Assembly (NCBI RefSeq): GCF_963678635.1 | Contig: NC_087065.1 | Coordinates: 54,464,397-54,528,396 of the forward strand | Source of the DNA: Symsagittifera roscoffensis | Taxonomy: Eukaryota > Xenacoelomorpha > Acoela > Convolutidae | Direction of reading: 5' to 3' | Length of the DNA: 64,000 nt | Shown: in pieces, positions 43,491 through 56,059 of the stretch | Numbering within the stretch: the stretch's first letter is position 1 | How the letters are laid out: each line of letters starts with the position of its first letter | Translations under genes and position numbers: made by a program | The notes under the pieces: model-generated | The model's database searches: none | Seen by the model: only the letters and a program-made list of their open reading frames with translations | What the model was told of the DNA's origin: nothing

Positions 43491-44300
43491 TAGCCTGCAC
43501 TCTTAATTATAATGACCAGAAAATCCTTATGGTCTGTTATACAACCCGCCAAACCTTCTCCATTAAAAAAAATCAGAAGGAGAACAAGAGATATTTGCAG
43601 AAATACTCAATCTTTTGGAGATTTTAAAGGCAAGTTTTTTTTACGGAGTAAACATAAATGATGCTGACTGGTCGGTCGACACCTCTCATTTTTGAAATTC
43701 GAAAATTTATCGTCTTGATCCTTCATCGTCAATTGGGATTGTGGTCTTGCTGGATCACTAAAACTAACACAAAAGTTTTTTGCATGAAGGGTAAGAAAAA
43801 CATTAAACGCATTAGATCATCAGAATGCCAAGGTCTTGAAAGTTATACTGGCTACAAGTGATCAAACAGGTGTTTCCTATGTAGACCTCAGCTACTGTAA
43901 GGCAGATTTCCCAAGCATTTTGAGAGAATTTTCAATTATACCTTTGAAGAATCTTGCTGGAGCAATGTAAATGTTCTGACTAATCCATGGTTTGCATAGA
44001 TTAAAATTGTTTATCACACAAGACACTGCGGCGGAAGGAAACTCTCTCGAAACAATTTTCTTGGATAAAACTAGAAACTTCTAAATTGCTAAAAGAAAAA
44101 TCGAATGCTGTCAATTATTATTCAAGAATCCCAATTTGGTTTCCGGAAAAGACGATACGTCATACATTGTTGGTAATCCGTGAAAAAGTATACCGGTCCT
44201 TTGAATACAGAAGTCAAATCGATATGATTTTTGGACTTCGAAAGACCGTTTGACTAAATCACGGAATAGTTTTTAACAACGTTTACTCAGGCATTGAACT
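43321..44300 (+). pseudogene. LINE (APE-type non-LTR) remnant: endonuclease to RT
   Basis: 43321-43506 starts MLTETWCYFAIYDNEHFLPN, matching the LTETW block of apurinic-type endonucleases. A YNPP-like block is readable near 43540 and INDADWSVDTSH near 43655, the (GDFN)...DW block. Much later SQFGFRKRR (about 44130) and FLDFERPFD (about 44235), followed in another frame by NHGI, are the first RT blocks of CR1/Jockey-like LINEs. Stops and frameshifts throughout; the second half of RT is missing. Each block alone is weak, but the order makes the call good. Confidence 0.65.
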
Positions 44301-44835
44301 AGCGTCTATTTCTTGCTCAGGAAAAACAATCAATGTTTAAGAGAACGTCAACAATTTTCACGTTCACATCATCAGTCTAAAAAAGGAAAAACAATAAACG
44401 TACAATCCAAAGTCTACAAACAGAATAAAATCAAAATTGAAAAACATAAAAAAACAGTATAAAAATAGCACCGAGAGATCTAAAAAATACACATATAGAT
44501 ATCTTTAAGCCATCTTTGATGGGACAATAAAGAAGTTTTTCTATACCTTGACTGTCAGTTCCCGCGACCTGTATTCTTCTTTTCTGTTGATCCTTTATTT
44601 GAGTCGGTTGATGTGGAGGGCCTCAAGCGTTAAAAGTCTGACAGGGTCGTTAGATCGATCAATGATCTTTGCCACCAAGTTTTCTGTGTTGCCAACGGCT
44701 TGTGTCATGTGTTCACCCACTGGAGTAGAGATCCGCGAATGTTAAGGCGTGTGGTGAGGATTCTCTCTTTCCGTTTTAACTTCTCCATGCCTAAAAAGCT
44801 CTATAGACGGAAAATTGTTTTTTCAATCCACATCC
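44301..44835. other. Spacer of the inverted repeat; no gene seen
   Basis: AT-rich, with no frame worth calling. At 44768-44835 a block (CGTTTTAACTTCTCCATGCC...) duplicates 45256-45325 in the same orientation, i.e. an extra copy of part of the right arm. Confidence 0.5.
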
Positions 44836-45407
44836 AAATCCTCAGAGGTATCTTTTTGAGGCAAGCGAACTTTAAGGAGCGTTGAGAATTCTACTGTGGT
44901 TCGATATCGAATTGACGCGTTCTGGATCGGATATGTAGATTCAGAATTTGGCAAAAAGTGTTCATTATTGTAGATTGCAAAGTAACACCATGTCTCCGTT
45001 AACATAAAAGATGAAAAAAGTCATCATTAACTATGTTTGAAAATTTAAAGAACTTTGCTCAATTGATCAGGCTGCGAATATTGAAAACGAAGCCTTTCAA
45101 ATAAGTTTCAATCATTTTAGTCAATTTCAAAATGTTTTGATATTGTTTGCCTTTTTTTAAAGAGTGTTCACTCGTTTTGCTGGTACAATTCTCCATCCTT
45201 AATTCTTAGAAATTTCGAATAACTGTCGTCGCCGTATCAGAGATTTCTCTATTTCCGTTTTAACTTCTCCATGCCTAAAAAGCTCTATAGACGGAAAATT
45301 TTTTTTTCAATCCACATCCATCTCCAAGTTGAACATTATTTTGTAGCCTGTCAATCAGTGAAATTGATCGGAAAAAACGTGCTCTCGTTTTGGCAGTTTT
45401 ATTAACG
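44836..45407 (-). repeat. Long inverted repeat, right arm
   Basis: Partner of 42925-43490; it encodes the LTETW block on the minus strand (45005-44823). High arm identity relative to the decay of the LINE itself implies a later inversion-duplication or ongoing gene conversion between arms. Confidence 0.9.
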
Positions 45408-46025
45408 TGTGACATTCGACCAGAATGCGCCAAAATGCAGATTCAGCAGATTCGAAATTTTAGCAGCGAACCTTCCGAATTGATGGTTTTAAGAGATTAA
45501 CAACGTTATTGGGACGATTAGTCAAACGGTGAAGGTCAAGATATTCTGGTATTTTGAAATTTTAAATTTTCGAAGTATGACGTCATATTTCTGAGAAACG
45601 TCAGAAATGGCCATTTTGGCAGAAAACTGAAATGAAACACAACAACATTAGTTGCGATAGCGATAACGACGAAGATTGTGATTGAAAAACAACGACAGAT
45701 TGCAGAAGTAGCAGAGACCATTCCGAGTTGCAACTATTGTGTCGCTACAATAGTTGCAAGGCCGTTGCGAACAACGGTGAAGGGTGGGAGACAGCCTTCC
45801 GAGAGGAAGATAAAGGTCTTATTTCCCCGGATTCGAGAATCCGGAGGGGTCTCGGGACTGGAACTGATAGTGTTTTACATAAACTTTTAGCTTCCCTATT
45901 ATGTCCTGAGATGAATTTAAAAAACATCTGAATTCATTTTGCTAGGACGAGAAGCTAGGAAATGGGGGAAAGGGTTGATCCATCTTCGATGGAGATGATG
46001 ATTTTTATCTACTGAACAAAGACAA
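45408..46025. other. No gene seen; two perfect short hairpins
   Basis: Contains TTGCAACTATTGT, loop GTCGCT, ACAATAGTTGCAA (45728-45759) and CCGGATTC, GA, GAATCCGG (45827-45844), the second merging into a TCCGGAGGGGTC motif. Three short overlapping open frames here (60-70 codons) are present in both duplicates only because the DNA is duplicated. Confidence 0.6.
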
Positions 46026-46330
46026 CAATAATTCAATAAATAGCAGTAGCCCTGATTTTAGGAGTGACCTCGTGGTCTGGGGATACTGAGACCCAGCCAT
46101 GAGCTCACTATTTCTGCATGTAATCAAGTTAATTTGAGTGTTTTGACCGAAGCCGATAGCAGTAACGTTTTTGTCGACCCGATGTTAGAAAGACCACCGA
46201 AAGTACTGGCTTGGTAGAGACGGTGAAAAGCATGTAGAGCTCTGTTTAGACGTTGGCCAGTCGTCTTAGGACTTAGCTTTATTTTCCGTCGATATGTATC
46301 TTCCGGGCGAATGATACATAGATGTTTTTA

Positions 46331-46346
46331 TGGCGCTCCTGGGTGG
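46331..46346 (+). promoter_or_regulatory. Primer-binding-site candidate in the 2.54 kb repeat
   Basis: TGGCGCTCCTGGGTGG, 12 nt after an LTR-like end. Two mismatches to the complement of a typical animal tRNA-Asn 3' end with CCA. The related site at 41232-41246 is in the opposite orientation. Confidence 0.5.
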
Positions 46347-48362
46347 ATTTTTTTTTAACATCATGACCGGCAGAACCGTTAACGAGTACTCCGCGCCGAG
46401 CAGATGCTCACATTAACGCCCCTAATAGGCCAAAACCGCCGGGGCGGAAGGGTAGTTCGGAACGCGGAAGCCTTCCGGATTACCGTGAATAGCTTTTTAA
46501 CCTAGTTCAGACCGAAAATTCACGAACCAGGAAGGGTGGGGGGATCGGCCATCCCCTCGTTCCCTGAGAGGTTTGTGACCAAAAACACTTAAAGATATAT
46601 ATAAAACCAAAGAAAAAGTAGTACAGTACCCAAGAAAAACAAGAAACATAAAAAAATAACCGACAAAACCAAAAACAGTAAAAAAGTAAAAAATCAGTAG
46701 AAATCATCCCCCCAGACAAGATGTGATCCGACCCTCCCGTTTGTTGTTGCTAGATATATTGTTGTTACAGGCATTTATATCAGTCAGAATCGTTACGATC
46801 AATTTTGTAGCCCGTTCGTGAGGCTTGTTCTGTAGGGTTATTTGAGCATTTAAGCACGTTAATGATAAATTGAGTTCAATCCGGAAGGGTCAGCTGATTT
46901 GCGCTCAATCTGGAGGGGTCTTGGGAGAAGACTGATCCGGCAAGCAGTACAAGGAGCGTCAAGAAGGGGCTCAACGACAACAACAATCGACTGTTGGGTA
47001 TCGTTAACAAGTTTTGTATCCCTTTTGGTACAAAAAGTAAGATAGTAATCTGTGGGGGGCTCGACAGTGCTGCACTGTAGTGACCCTTCACCGAACTGCG
47101 AATATCCGAGTTAAGCACCTTAATTCGGATATTAAACAAACCTGGAGGGGTATAGTATTACTAATAGTATTACTTATATAGCCTATATTAATAATCCTAT
47201 ACCGTTTTTCAGTCAAAAACACAGAAAGCAGACCGGTTTTTAGGGCAAAATAGCGATATTTTGATCCCCCCACAAGTCGCGATTTTTGAGATATTGATAA
47301 TTTTGGAAACGAAAAAAAAAAGAAATAAATTAGTTTGTTACATCGTAACTGCACTACTATAGTAGATAGAACCGGTTAAGTTTAGTTCGGAAGTGGTTGG
47401 AACTATTTTGGAACCAAAAACCAAATTTTCGTGATTTTTGAGAAAACGGAACACTATAAATTCAGAAAATGTTTTTAAAATTTTTGAGTTAGGACAGTAA
47501 AATTATTTGTTGGGACAACGTCCACTAGTGAATCTACAAGTTTTAAAAGTAAGCGTGAAAAGTTTTTGAGATTGTTTTTAGCAAATTCACCAATTTGGGA
47601 GGGTAGACCCTCCACGTTTTATAGTTTTTTTTAGGAAAGCCCTTACACCCCTACCAAAAGGTAATAGCGGTTGAATAAAGTAACTTTAGTTTGTTCTAGA
47701 CGAAAAGGGAAGGCTGAAGGCACAGGAAAACCTTAATCGAGCTGAAGTTAGGCTAGCGATAAGACCCTTCATCGTTAGCGTGAATTGTCAAATAAGAGGC
47801 TTAACTTCAATCCGGAAGGGTCTAGGAAAGCATTACATACCCTTCCTAGTTAATTTAAAAAAGCAAAATAGCATCGGAGAACGTATCCGGAGGGGTATAG
47901 GTTGAAAGAAGGAAATCTCCGAAAAGCTACTTTTACAAAACCAGAGGGCTCCCAATCCGGAGGGGTCTAAATTTTGCCAGTCCGGAAGGGTCCTACTTTT
48001 GCCAATCCGGAGGGGTATTATTTTATTAAAGGACTTAGGTAAACAGAAGAAAGACTACAGCGAGAGGTATTAGGTTATTAGCAGACAGGCTAGGAATCAG
48101 TGACTGCACTGGTAACTTGCCTTTCAATAAAAACCAGACCAAAACAAAACAGGTCCGAACTCGGATATTCGCTACACTAAGTCTAAACTAAAAAGAGCGT
48201 AATTCATTGGTGTAGATTGAAACCCAATACGTTTTTGTGAAAAGTGACTGCCCTGAGGATTTTAGTAGGTCTAGCTCGGGCAGTCCGAAGGCAGATAGGT
48301 AACAGTACTCGGTGGGTGCAATAGACGCCCATTTGAGAAAATTACTGCCTTGAAAGTTTTGT

Positions 48363-48385
48363 CTGTTTGGTGCAGCACCAAACAG
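48363..48385. repeat. Perfect 11-bp palindrome
   Basis: CTGTTTGGTGC, A, GCACCAAACAG. Present in unit 3 of the repeat as well (61501-61523); no function assigned. Confidence 0.8.
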
Positions 48386-48568
48386 GGAAAGCTTTTTCTT
48401 TAGAAACAGGTTCGACTATTGTACTGCGACCGACTAAAAGTACAAAACACATACGTTTTTTTAAAGAGGTATTCAAATTCTGTCATTATATTTTTTTTGT
48501 TTTTGATTTTAAATCAACATAATTTGTGCTTGATCGGGTAGTAGTAATAATAATAATAATAATAACAA

Positions 48569-50090
48569 TAATAATTCAATAAATAGCAGTAGCCCTGATT
48601 TTAGAAGTGACTTCGTGGTCTGGGGATACTGAGACCTAGCCATGAGCTCACTATTTCTGTATGTAATCAAGTTAATTTGAGTGTTTTGACCGAAGCCGAA
48701 AGCAGTAACGTTTTTGTCGACCCGATGTTAGAAAGACCACCGAAAGTACTGGCTTGGTAGAGACGGTGAAAAGCATGTAGAGCTCTGTTTAGACGTTGGC
48801 CAGTCGTCTTAGGACTTAGCTTTATTTTCCGTCGATATGTATCTCCCGGGCGAATGTTACATAGATGTTTTTATGGCGCTCCTGGGTGGATTTTTTTTAA
48901 CATCATGACTGGCAGAACCGTTAACGAGCACTCCGCGCCGAGCAGATGCTCACATTAACGCTCTTAATAGGCCAAAACCGCCGGGGCGGAAGGGTAGTTC
49001 GGAACGCGGAAGCCTTCCGGATTACCGTGAATAGCTTTTTAACCTAGTTCAGACCGAAAATTCACGAACCAGGAAGGGTGGGGGGATCGGCCATCCCCTC
49101 GTTCCCTGAGAGGTTTGTGACCAAAAACACTTAAAAATATATAAAAACCAAACAAAAAGTAGTATAGTACCCAAGAAAAACAAGAAACATAAAAAAAACA
49201 ACCGAAAAAACCAAAAAAAAGTAAAAAGTCAGTAGAAATCATCCCCCCAGACAAGATGTGATCCGACCCTCCCGTTTGTTGTTGCTAGATATATTGTTGT
49301 TACAGGCATTTATATCAGTCAGGATTATTACGATCAATTTTGTAGCCCGTTCGTGAGGCTTGTACTGTAGGGTTATTTGAGCAGATTTAAGCACGTTAAT
49401 GATAAATTGCGTTCAATCCGGAAGGGTCAGCTGATTTGCGCTCAATCTGGAGGGGTCTTGGGAGAAGACTGATCCGGCAAGCAGTACAAGGAGCGTCAAG
49501 AAGGGGCTCAACGACAACAACAATCGACTGTTGGGTATCGTTAACAAGTTTTGTATCCCTTTTGGTACAAAAAGTAAGATAGTAATCTGTGGGGGACTCG
49601 ACAGTGCTGCACTGTAGTGACCCTTCACCGAACTGCGAATATCCGAGTTAAGCACCTTAATTCGGATATTAAACAAACCTGGAGGGGTATAGTATTACTA
49701 ATAGTATTACTTATATAGCCTATATTAATAATCCTATACCGTTTTTCAGTCAAAAACACAGAAAGCAGACCGGTTTTTAGGGCAAAATAGCGATATTTTG
49801 ATCCCCCACAAGTCGCGATTTTTGAGATATTGATAATTTTGGAAACGAAAAAAAAAAAGCTAAATTAGTTTGTTACATCGTAACTGCACTACTATAGTAG
49901 ATAGAACCGGTTAAGTTTAGTTCGGAAGTGGTTGGAACTATTTTGGAACCAAAAACCAAATTTTCGTGATTTTTGAGAAAACGGAACACTATAAATTCAG
50001 AAAATGTTTTTAAAATTTTTCAGTTAGGACAGTAAAAATATTTGTTCGGACAACGTCCACTAGTGAATCTACAAGTTTTAAAAGTAAGCG
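48569..50090 (+). repeat. 2.54 kb tandem repeat, unit 2 (truncated)
   Basis: About 97-99% like the first 1.5 kb of unit 1, then cut at 50090 where the second copy of the 13.1 kb duplication begins inside gag. In this unit the LTR-like end reads GGCGAATGTTACA, only one base from the GGCGACTGTTACA end of the 811-bp LTR. Confidence 0.85.
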
Positions 50091-50796
50091 AGTACTTCTT
50101 AGGTTTCATCAGCATGTACTCCCTTGACTTTTGCCTCATCTGTTCCGGAGTCGGTGCATTATCTTTCGACAGTGTATAGTACGTTGCCAACATTGTTCTC
50201 AAGTCGTCACTTTTAACCCCATCGACAAATTTCGAGGCGATGCTGAAGTTCCTTCTGTTTGTTGATTCTTCCGGATCACTCCTTCTTCTCAAGCTCTCAA
50301 GATCATCCAGGAACCGATCGATTGATTCATCATCCCTCTGTCTTCTCTTTTCGAATCTCATCATAGCTTGGTGACCCTTCTTTCCTGATCCGAATCGGTT
50401 CAACAATATCTCGAAGATTTTGTCTGCAGTATCACATTCCTCTTTCTTCTTTGCAACTACACATTTTAACGCTGTGCCTTCTAAGTTGCTGAGTATCAAT
50501 GTGCGGGCCTGTCTTTCGTCATTCAAGTTGTCTTTTTCCAAATGTAGTCTTATGACTTCTACCCATGTGTCGATGCATCCATCTGAGTCGTCCTTAAATT
50601 CTTTTGGCTTCTTAAAGATTTTCCTGGATTTGCCACCTCCTCTTTCACTCGATTCAGTATTACTTGTAGCGAACACTTCCAATGCCCTATTCATCATTTC
50701 CCAGGGACTAGCCCACGTCATGGCATCAGGTCCCACATTGTTGCTTGTTGTGGAATCCCTTGGACCATCTGTCGTATTTGAGGTTCCACTCTTCAT
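50020..50796 (-). pseudogene. Gag capsid region, duplicated and truncated
   Basis: Same frame as 36698-37654 up to the duplication junction at 50090, after which the frame runs into unit 2 of the 2.54 kb repeat (KKYSLTFKTC...) and stops. The C-terminal Cys/His motif, protease and pol are absent. It has a few silent or conservative differences from copy 1. Confidence 0.9.
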
Positions 50797-51782
50797 AATT
50801 GTCTTGCCCCCCTCCCGCTGGTCTTATGCTCGCTGCACCCCGCTGTAACGGTAACGGTGTGGACTCCCGCTTGTTCCGTTGTGGTTCCACGAAATCGATC
50901 TGTTACCAGCTTGTCTTGTGATGTAGAGTTTCTCAAGATGGCATCCAGTTTGGAATGTATGGCACATGAACTCTCAGCCTGGTCTCTGCTCATTGTGTCT
51001 ATTCTCGTCTCTAGACTCCCTAACTTACTGTTCACAGTGTCATACCGTTTCTTATTTTCTTGCATGTCTTTTTTGATATTTTTTTCTCTCTCCTTGTCGG
51101 TAGCCTCTACCTTGTCTGATGCTGTAGCCTCTGTTCAGTTGCCTTCGCCAGATTGAAGCACTTGTCCAGGCTCTCGCTCTTATTGTATCGTAACTCCTTT
51201 TTTAGTATTTGTCGATCCTCTTCGATTCAGTTTTTTGTCGATTAGTTCCAACTTCGCCATCAAGTCGCCAAGTTCAAGAAAAGTTGTTTTCTCTTGGTTA
51301 GCTGTTGCCCCATTTTTAAATGTTGCCTCATGGCTAGCTGTTGCTACAAGTTTGACCTGATCATCGTCTCGATTGTCCACTGTTGTTATTGCAGAAACCG
51401 TTCCAAATGTTTTGCCTTTCTCGGTCGTTGGTGCTATTTCCTCCTTCTCTCTTGGTTTCATTCCGACTATCATTGCAATCCTCTCTAAGAACGACGTTCT
51501 TTTCATTTAAGGGTCATCCTTTATCGTTTCCTGCGTATTGCTTGTTGTATCGTCTACAATATCAATCGGCGAGAACTCTATCGTCTTCTTTTCTTGTTCT
51601 TCCACATTCGGCATCGGTGTTGACTCCGTTGTTTTCATTTCCACCTCATGAACACTCTGATCTGGTGTCTCTAGATCAATTTCTGTAGCAGGTACCGTTC
51701 CTCCCTCCTTAGCGCTTACTTTCGTTTTGCTCTCCTTTGCCCTTCTTGTGTTGTCCATGCTCACTGAAAAGTTCTTTCTCAT
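50793..51782 (-). pseudogene. Gag N-terminal region, duplicated
   Basis: Three blocks (51782-51507, 51506-51180, 51065-50793) equal to 38640-37651, with the same internal TAA before ATG and a handful of substitutions (for example a Ser/Pro change just before that TAA). Confidence 0.9.
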
Positions 51783-52083
51783 TACTTTTTGGACCGACGG
51801 TTATGATTTAACTTTGACTCTAGAACGCTTTTTTCTGCTATCGGTACCCTACTTCGCCTCATGATTCTTATTTACAATTTTCTCTATTTACAATATTAAT
51901 ATTTACAAAATCTATTCAACTTCTATTCTATACAACTTCTATTCTAAGGATAAAAATTCTAAAATGTATTCCTAATTCTCTTAAGTTGAAATCTTTCAAT
52001 TCGTGATCTTAATAGAGCGGATTTTTCCTGATTTAATCGTTTTGACTGGTCCTTTGTGCTCTTTACTAAAGTGTTTGGATATT

Positions 52084-52797
52084 TCTCACTGTCCCAATAC
52101 CTATCACTCAAGTGTTGGGCTACCTCGCACTGTCCCAAGACCTCTTAGTACTGTCCCAAGACTTTTCCGTACTGTCTCAAGACTTTTCCGTACTGTCCCA
52201 AGACTTTTAGGTACTGTCCCAAGACTTTCCCGCACTGTCCCAAGACTTTTTGGTACTGTCCCAAGGCTTTTCTTTACTGTCCCAAGACTTTTCTTTACTG
52301 TCCCAAGACTTTTCTGTACTGTCCCAAGACTTCATGGTACTGTCCCAAGACTTTTCTGTACTGTCCCAAGACTTTTTGGTACTGTCCCAAGACTTCTCTG
52401 TACTGTCCCTAGACTTCTTGGTACTGTCCTAAGACTTTTTGGTATTGTCACAGGTCCTATCCGCACTGTCCCAAGACTCTTTGGTACTGTGCCAAGACTT
52501 TTCTGTACGGTCCTAAGACTTTTCGGTACTGTCCCAATACTTTTCTGTACTGTCCCAAGACTTCTTGGTACTGTCCCAAGACTTTTCTGTACTGTCCCAA
52601 GACTTTTCCGCACTTTCCCAAGACTTCTTTGTACTGTCCCAAGACTTTTCTGTACTGTCCCAAGACTTTTCCGCATTTTCCCAAGACATCTTTGTACTGT
52701 CCCAAGACTTCTCTGTACTGTCCCAAGACTTTTCGGTACTATCCCAAGAATTCGTCACTCAAGTGTTGGAACACTTCACACTGTCCCAAGACCCCTC
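52084..52797. repeat. 21-bp minisatellite, duplicated
   Basis: Same array as 38942-39655, same unit number within what I can count, and only isolated point differences. The array did not change length after the duplication, which argues that the duplication is recent or the assembly copied it. Confidence 0.95.
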
Positions 52798-54400
52798 CTG
52801 CTTTAGTGTTGGGCAATCTGATTTCTTCTTCTTCGTTGTTGGGACTCTTGAACCACTATCCCTGGTAGCACCACTTGAGCTCTAGTATAAAAGTTTCCCC
52901 AAAATCCAACCTTACTGGCCCAAAAATTTCAATTGCTAACCCCCCTGTTTTTATCTCCTTTAATAATCTGATGCAATTTGAAATTCAACTTGTTCGCAGG
53001 TGTCTTGTGATCACCTGTTCGTTCAAAACCGATAAAATTAATACCAAAAACGTAAAGACTTAAGCGAGAAAAAATAGTAAAAACAGAAAGATTAACCCAC
53101 CTAAAATCAAAGGTGACCAATGTCGTCCTTTCGTAAAAAAATGTCTGGTACCTGATTGCCGCGCGTTTTCCCTCCCCCCTACTAACGTTCTTATGGGGTA
53201 TTTTCATTCCAGGTTACAAAAACTGTCTATTTTCGTTCCCCCCCCCCACCCGATCCGATCAGTGTACCTACCTTAATTCTGTCTTAAATTTGGATAGGCT
53301 CTCTCTGTAATTCACGCGTGTAAGATTATAATGTAACTAAATCGACAATATCGATTGATTAGTTACTATAACGTGTCCCCCCTTTTTACAATTTGCAACC
53401 GCCAACCTCTAACCTAACCAGCCCCCTGCTAACCTCCCCCCTATTTAGCCCCCTCTTAAGCCGAAAATTACCTTAAGCGCTGGGTGCTCGACCTCTTGAG
53501 AGAAAACCGTAGAACCTGTTTCCAAGCTCTGCTCAAGTAAAAACATTCTTGAAAACAGTGGGGTTCCGCTTATCCAATTTTACACTTATCTCCTATAATG
53601 TAATGTGGATTCTAATGATACCCGATTGACCAACCAGAACACCCCTGTGTGTCCTCCTCTGGTTGTTCTGATTCGTGCTGGTTGTCTGCTTGGCTTGTCC
53701 AGCACTTCTCACCAGCACCACTTTCCCACTTGGCTGGTCACCTGTTCCAGTAAGGTCTCCCATTAATCCGTCGATTGACCAATTAAAACACCCCTGTGTG
53801 CCTTCTCTGTTCGGTCCCGTCGGTGCTGGATGTCTCCTTGTCGTGTCCAGCACTCGTCGGGTTCCCTTCTTGTGAACCATTTTCCTACTTGGCTGATGAC
53901 CTTTTCCAGTCAAGTCTCCTAGTGGTCCAGCTAAGTTGCAAGCTATCTAAAAACCCTTGACAACGCCCCACACTCGAGCACCCTTTTAAATTGCTGAAAT
54001 GATCGGTCTTATGAAAACAGTATGGGTATACTATTTAATTAATAAAAAGGTTTGATCCAACTAATCTGGTGTCAAAATTACTGTCATTTTTTGTTTTATG
54101 ATTTCTGTTCCTTTTTCTATTCTTTTTCGGATTTGTTTCGCTTTTTGTCTTTGTGCTCGTTTTTTTGTCCCCCTAGTTACCCCCTTACTCGGTTAGCTAG
54201 GCCTCGTTCGGAGAGCGTACGAGGGAGTTTTCTCGAGTTTTCTTAAAAAGCTATCACGGTGTGACCGGAAGGTTTACACGTTCCCGCTGAACCGTACCAC
54301 CGTTACTCTAGAATGGGCATGTAGCCCGGAGCGGTGTCAAGTGGGTTCGACTCTGTAGTCATGATATCGCAAAACACCCAGGAGCGACATAAGAACACTA
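52798..54400 (-). other. Leader, duplicated, with primer-site candidate
   Basis: Copy of 39656-41257; the 149-bp direct repeats are at about 53624-53921 and the primer-site candidate is at 54375-54389 (minus strand). The C-run near 53238 differs in length from copy 1. Confidence 0.85.
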
Positions 54401-55211
54401 TGTAACAGTCGCCTACTTAAGTCACATATGAGTTTAAAGAAAAATAGGCCCTATAACTATTGGCTCAAGAGTCAGGGACACTATCTCTTGTGTTTTTCTA
54501 CCTCGAACGGTCGGAATCAATTCAGTTCACTTGCGACATGAGACTAAAACCCTCGTTACAGCTTAAAGGCCACTACCAAAATACCACCACTCAAGAAAAT
54601 AAGAACGTCCCCATACTTAGGTCTCAAAATACCCAAAATACGCGAACGCCGTTAAAAACAGGGTCGGAACAGTCCGTACAGTTATCTTTTATTAGACAGT
54701 GGAACTTTGATCCATTTCAGATGGATCAACCTAAAAGCCTCCCTACCTCAGAATGAAAATTAGAAAACACACTCAAGAAAACTAAATTGTGTACTCTCTC
54801 TCATACCAGCACACTCGAGAAATGGAGTAACTAAATTAATCAGCAACTCTAGCAATAAAGGAAATTAAGTTTTAAATGAAGAAGTTTGTAATTAACGAAT
54901 TCCAGCAAAGGAAATGAGTTTTAACTTGAGAACTGAGTTTTTGAGGATGGACCATTGGGAGACTTCGGTTGTCCACCTTTCCACCGAAGGTTCACTCTGG
55001 TCCACTTCCAAATAATGTCTTCCTCTATTGCAATTGTTCTGTCTCCTATTTCAGGATAAGACAGCTCTACTCTCCTGTGATTCTTATGTCTGGAAAATGC
55101 GAAAAGCAATTTCCCGCTGCTTTTTTGACTACTTTCCCGCGATTGTAATCCGGTTATTCTGATCTTGTATTTCTGAGATTTTCAGTTGTCGCGAGACAAT
55201 TGAGCATGACA
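54401..55211 (+). repeat. LTR, duplicated (811 bp)
   Basis: Copy of 41258-42068, same length, with a few substitutions (for example GTCGGAATCAA against GTCGGAGTCAA). Confidence 0.9.
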
Positions 55212-55833
55212 CTTGTCTGCCATCTAGGGAGCAGAATTTTTACATGAACAGAGACGAGTTCCAGGATGCGCTATGTCTCCGATATGGATGGCATCTGAAA
55301 GGAATGACTCAAACTATGAGTTTGGCGCGAGAAATGATTTCGACCATGCCTTGGTTTGTAAGTTGGGTGGTTTCGTCATAATGCGTCACAGCGCTGTCCG
55401 CGACGTCGAAGCCGACTTTTTACGTTACGTGTGCAAGGATGTAAGCGTTGAGCCCGGTCTGATCCAATCGACGTGAAATGAAGAACTTGCAAGTGAAAGC
55501 AATCTGGAAGACAATGCAAGATTGGATATTTCTTGTCGAGGTTTTTGGGCGCCGCTGCAGAAAATGTTTCTGGACGTCCGTTTCACACACCCGAACGCCC
55601 CAAGTAATAGGAACCGAAAACTGAAGCCACTCCTAAAGACTCATGAGAATCGGAAAAAAGTCGAATACAACAACCGCGTTCTGCAGGTAGAGCATGCCTC
55701 TTTTACCCCCTTGATTTTTGCGACCAACGGCGACATGGGTGAGGAGGCAGAGCGATATCATGCTATACTGGCGGAAAAAATGGGTGAGAAGCTGAACTGT
55801 ACGTCTGCGGACACTATGAACTATATCCGGTAG
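55212..55833 (+). pseudogene. Retroelement C-terminal-domain fragment, duplicated
   Basis: Copy of 42069-42690 with the same frameshift and stop. A Cys of copy 1 (NYECGAR) is Phe here (NYEFGAR). Confidence 0.6.
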
Positions 55834-56059
55834 AAGCTCTCCTTCACCATCCTGAAAACAGCCTGGATAGCCTTGAGAGGACACCGGAAGAAACAGCAAT
55901 ACACGTCCTGTAGTACCTGAGACACCGAAATAAACATTTTGTGCCATAATCAAAAAACATTCCTCATCGAATATCATTCCAGCATAGATTGTACATTTTC
56001 AATATTTCTCTATACTTTATGCCGATGGTTAATTCAAAAACCTTTTTTCCTCCCGTTAA

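Larger units (their letters stand above)
46026..48568 (+). repeat. 2.54 kb tandem repeat, unit 1
   Basis: Followed by a second unit at an offset of 2543 bp. It contains an LTR-like end (GGCGAATGATACA, ending 46318), a primer-site candidate (46331-46346), a leader-like A-rich region, TCCGGAGGGGT-type motifs (46878-48010), a perfect palindrome (48363-48385) and an AAT microsatellite at its end (48545-48570). No credible gene: the open frames of 70-90 codons (46507-46719, 46876-47139, 47088-47354) show no domain. Confidence 0.85.
36949..50090. repeat. 13.14 kb tandem duplication, copy 1
   Basis: Runs from inside gag, through gag N-terminus, leader, LTR, C-terminal-domain fragment, LINE inverted repeat and 1.6 units of the 2.54 kb repeat. 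Repeated head to tail at 50091-63233 with offsets of 13136-13144 bp across the interval. Differences are scattered substitutions and small indels, on the order of 1% or less by eye. Confidence 0.95.

Noticed and set aside
46876-47139. 87-codon frame found identical four times
   Set aside because: Identity comes from the 2.54 kb repeat and the 13.1 kb duplication. The protein has no domain, and its end lies in the TCCGGAGGGGT motif region.
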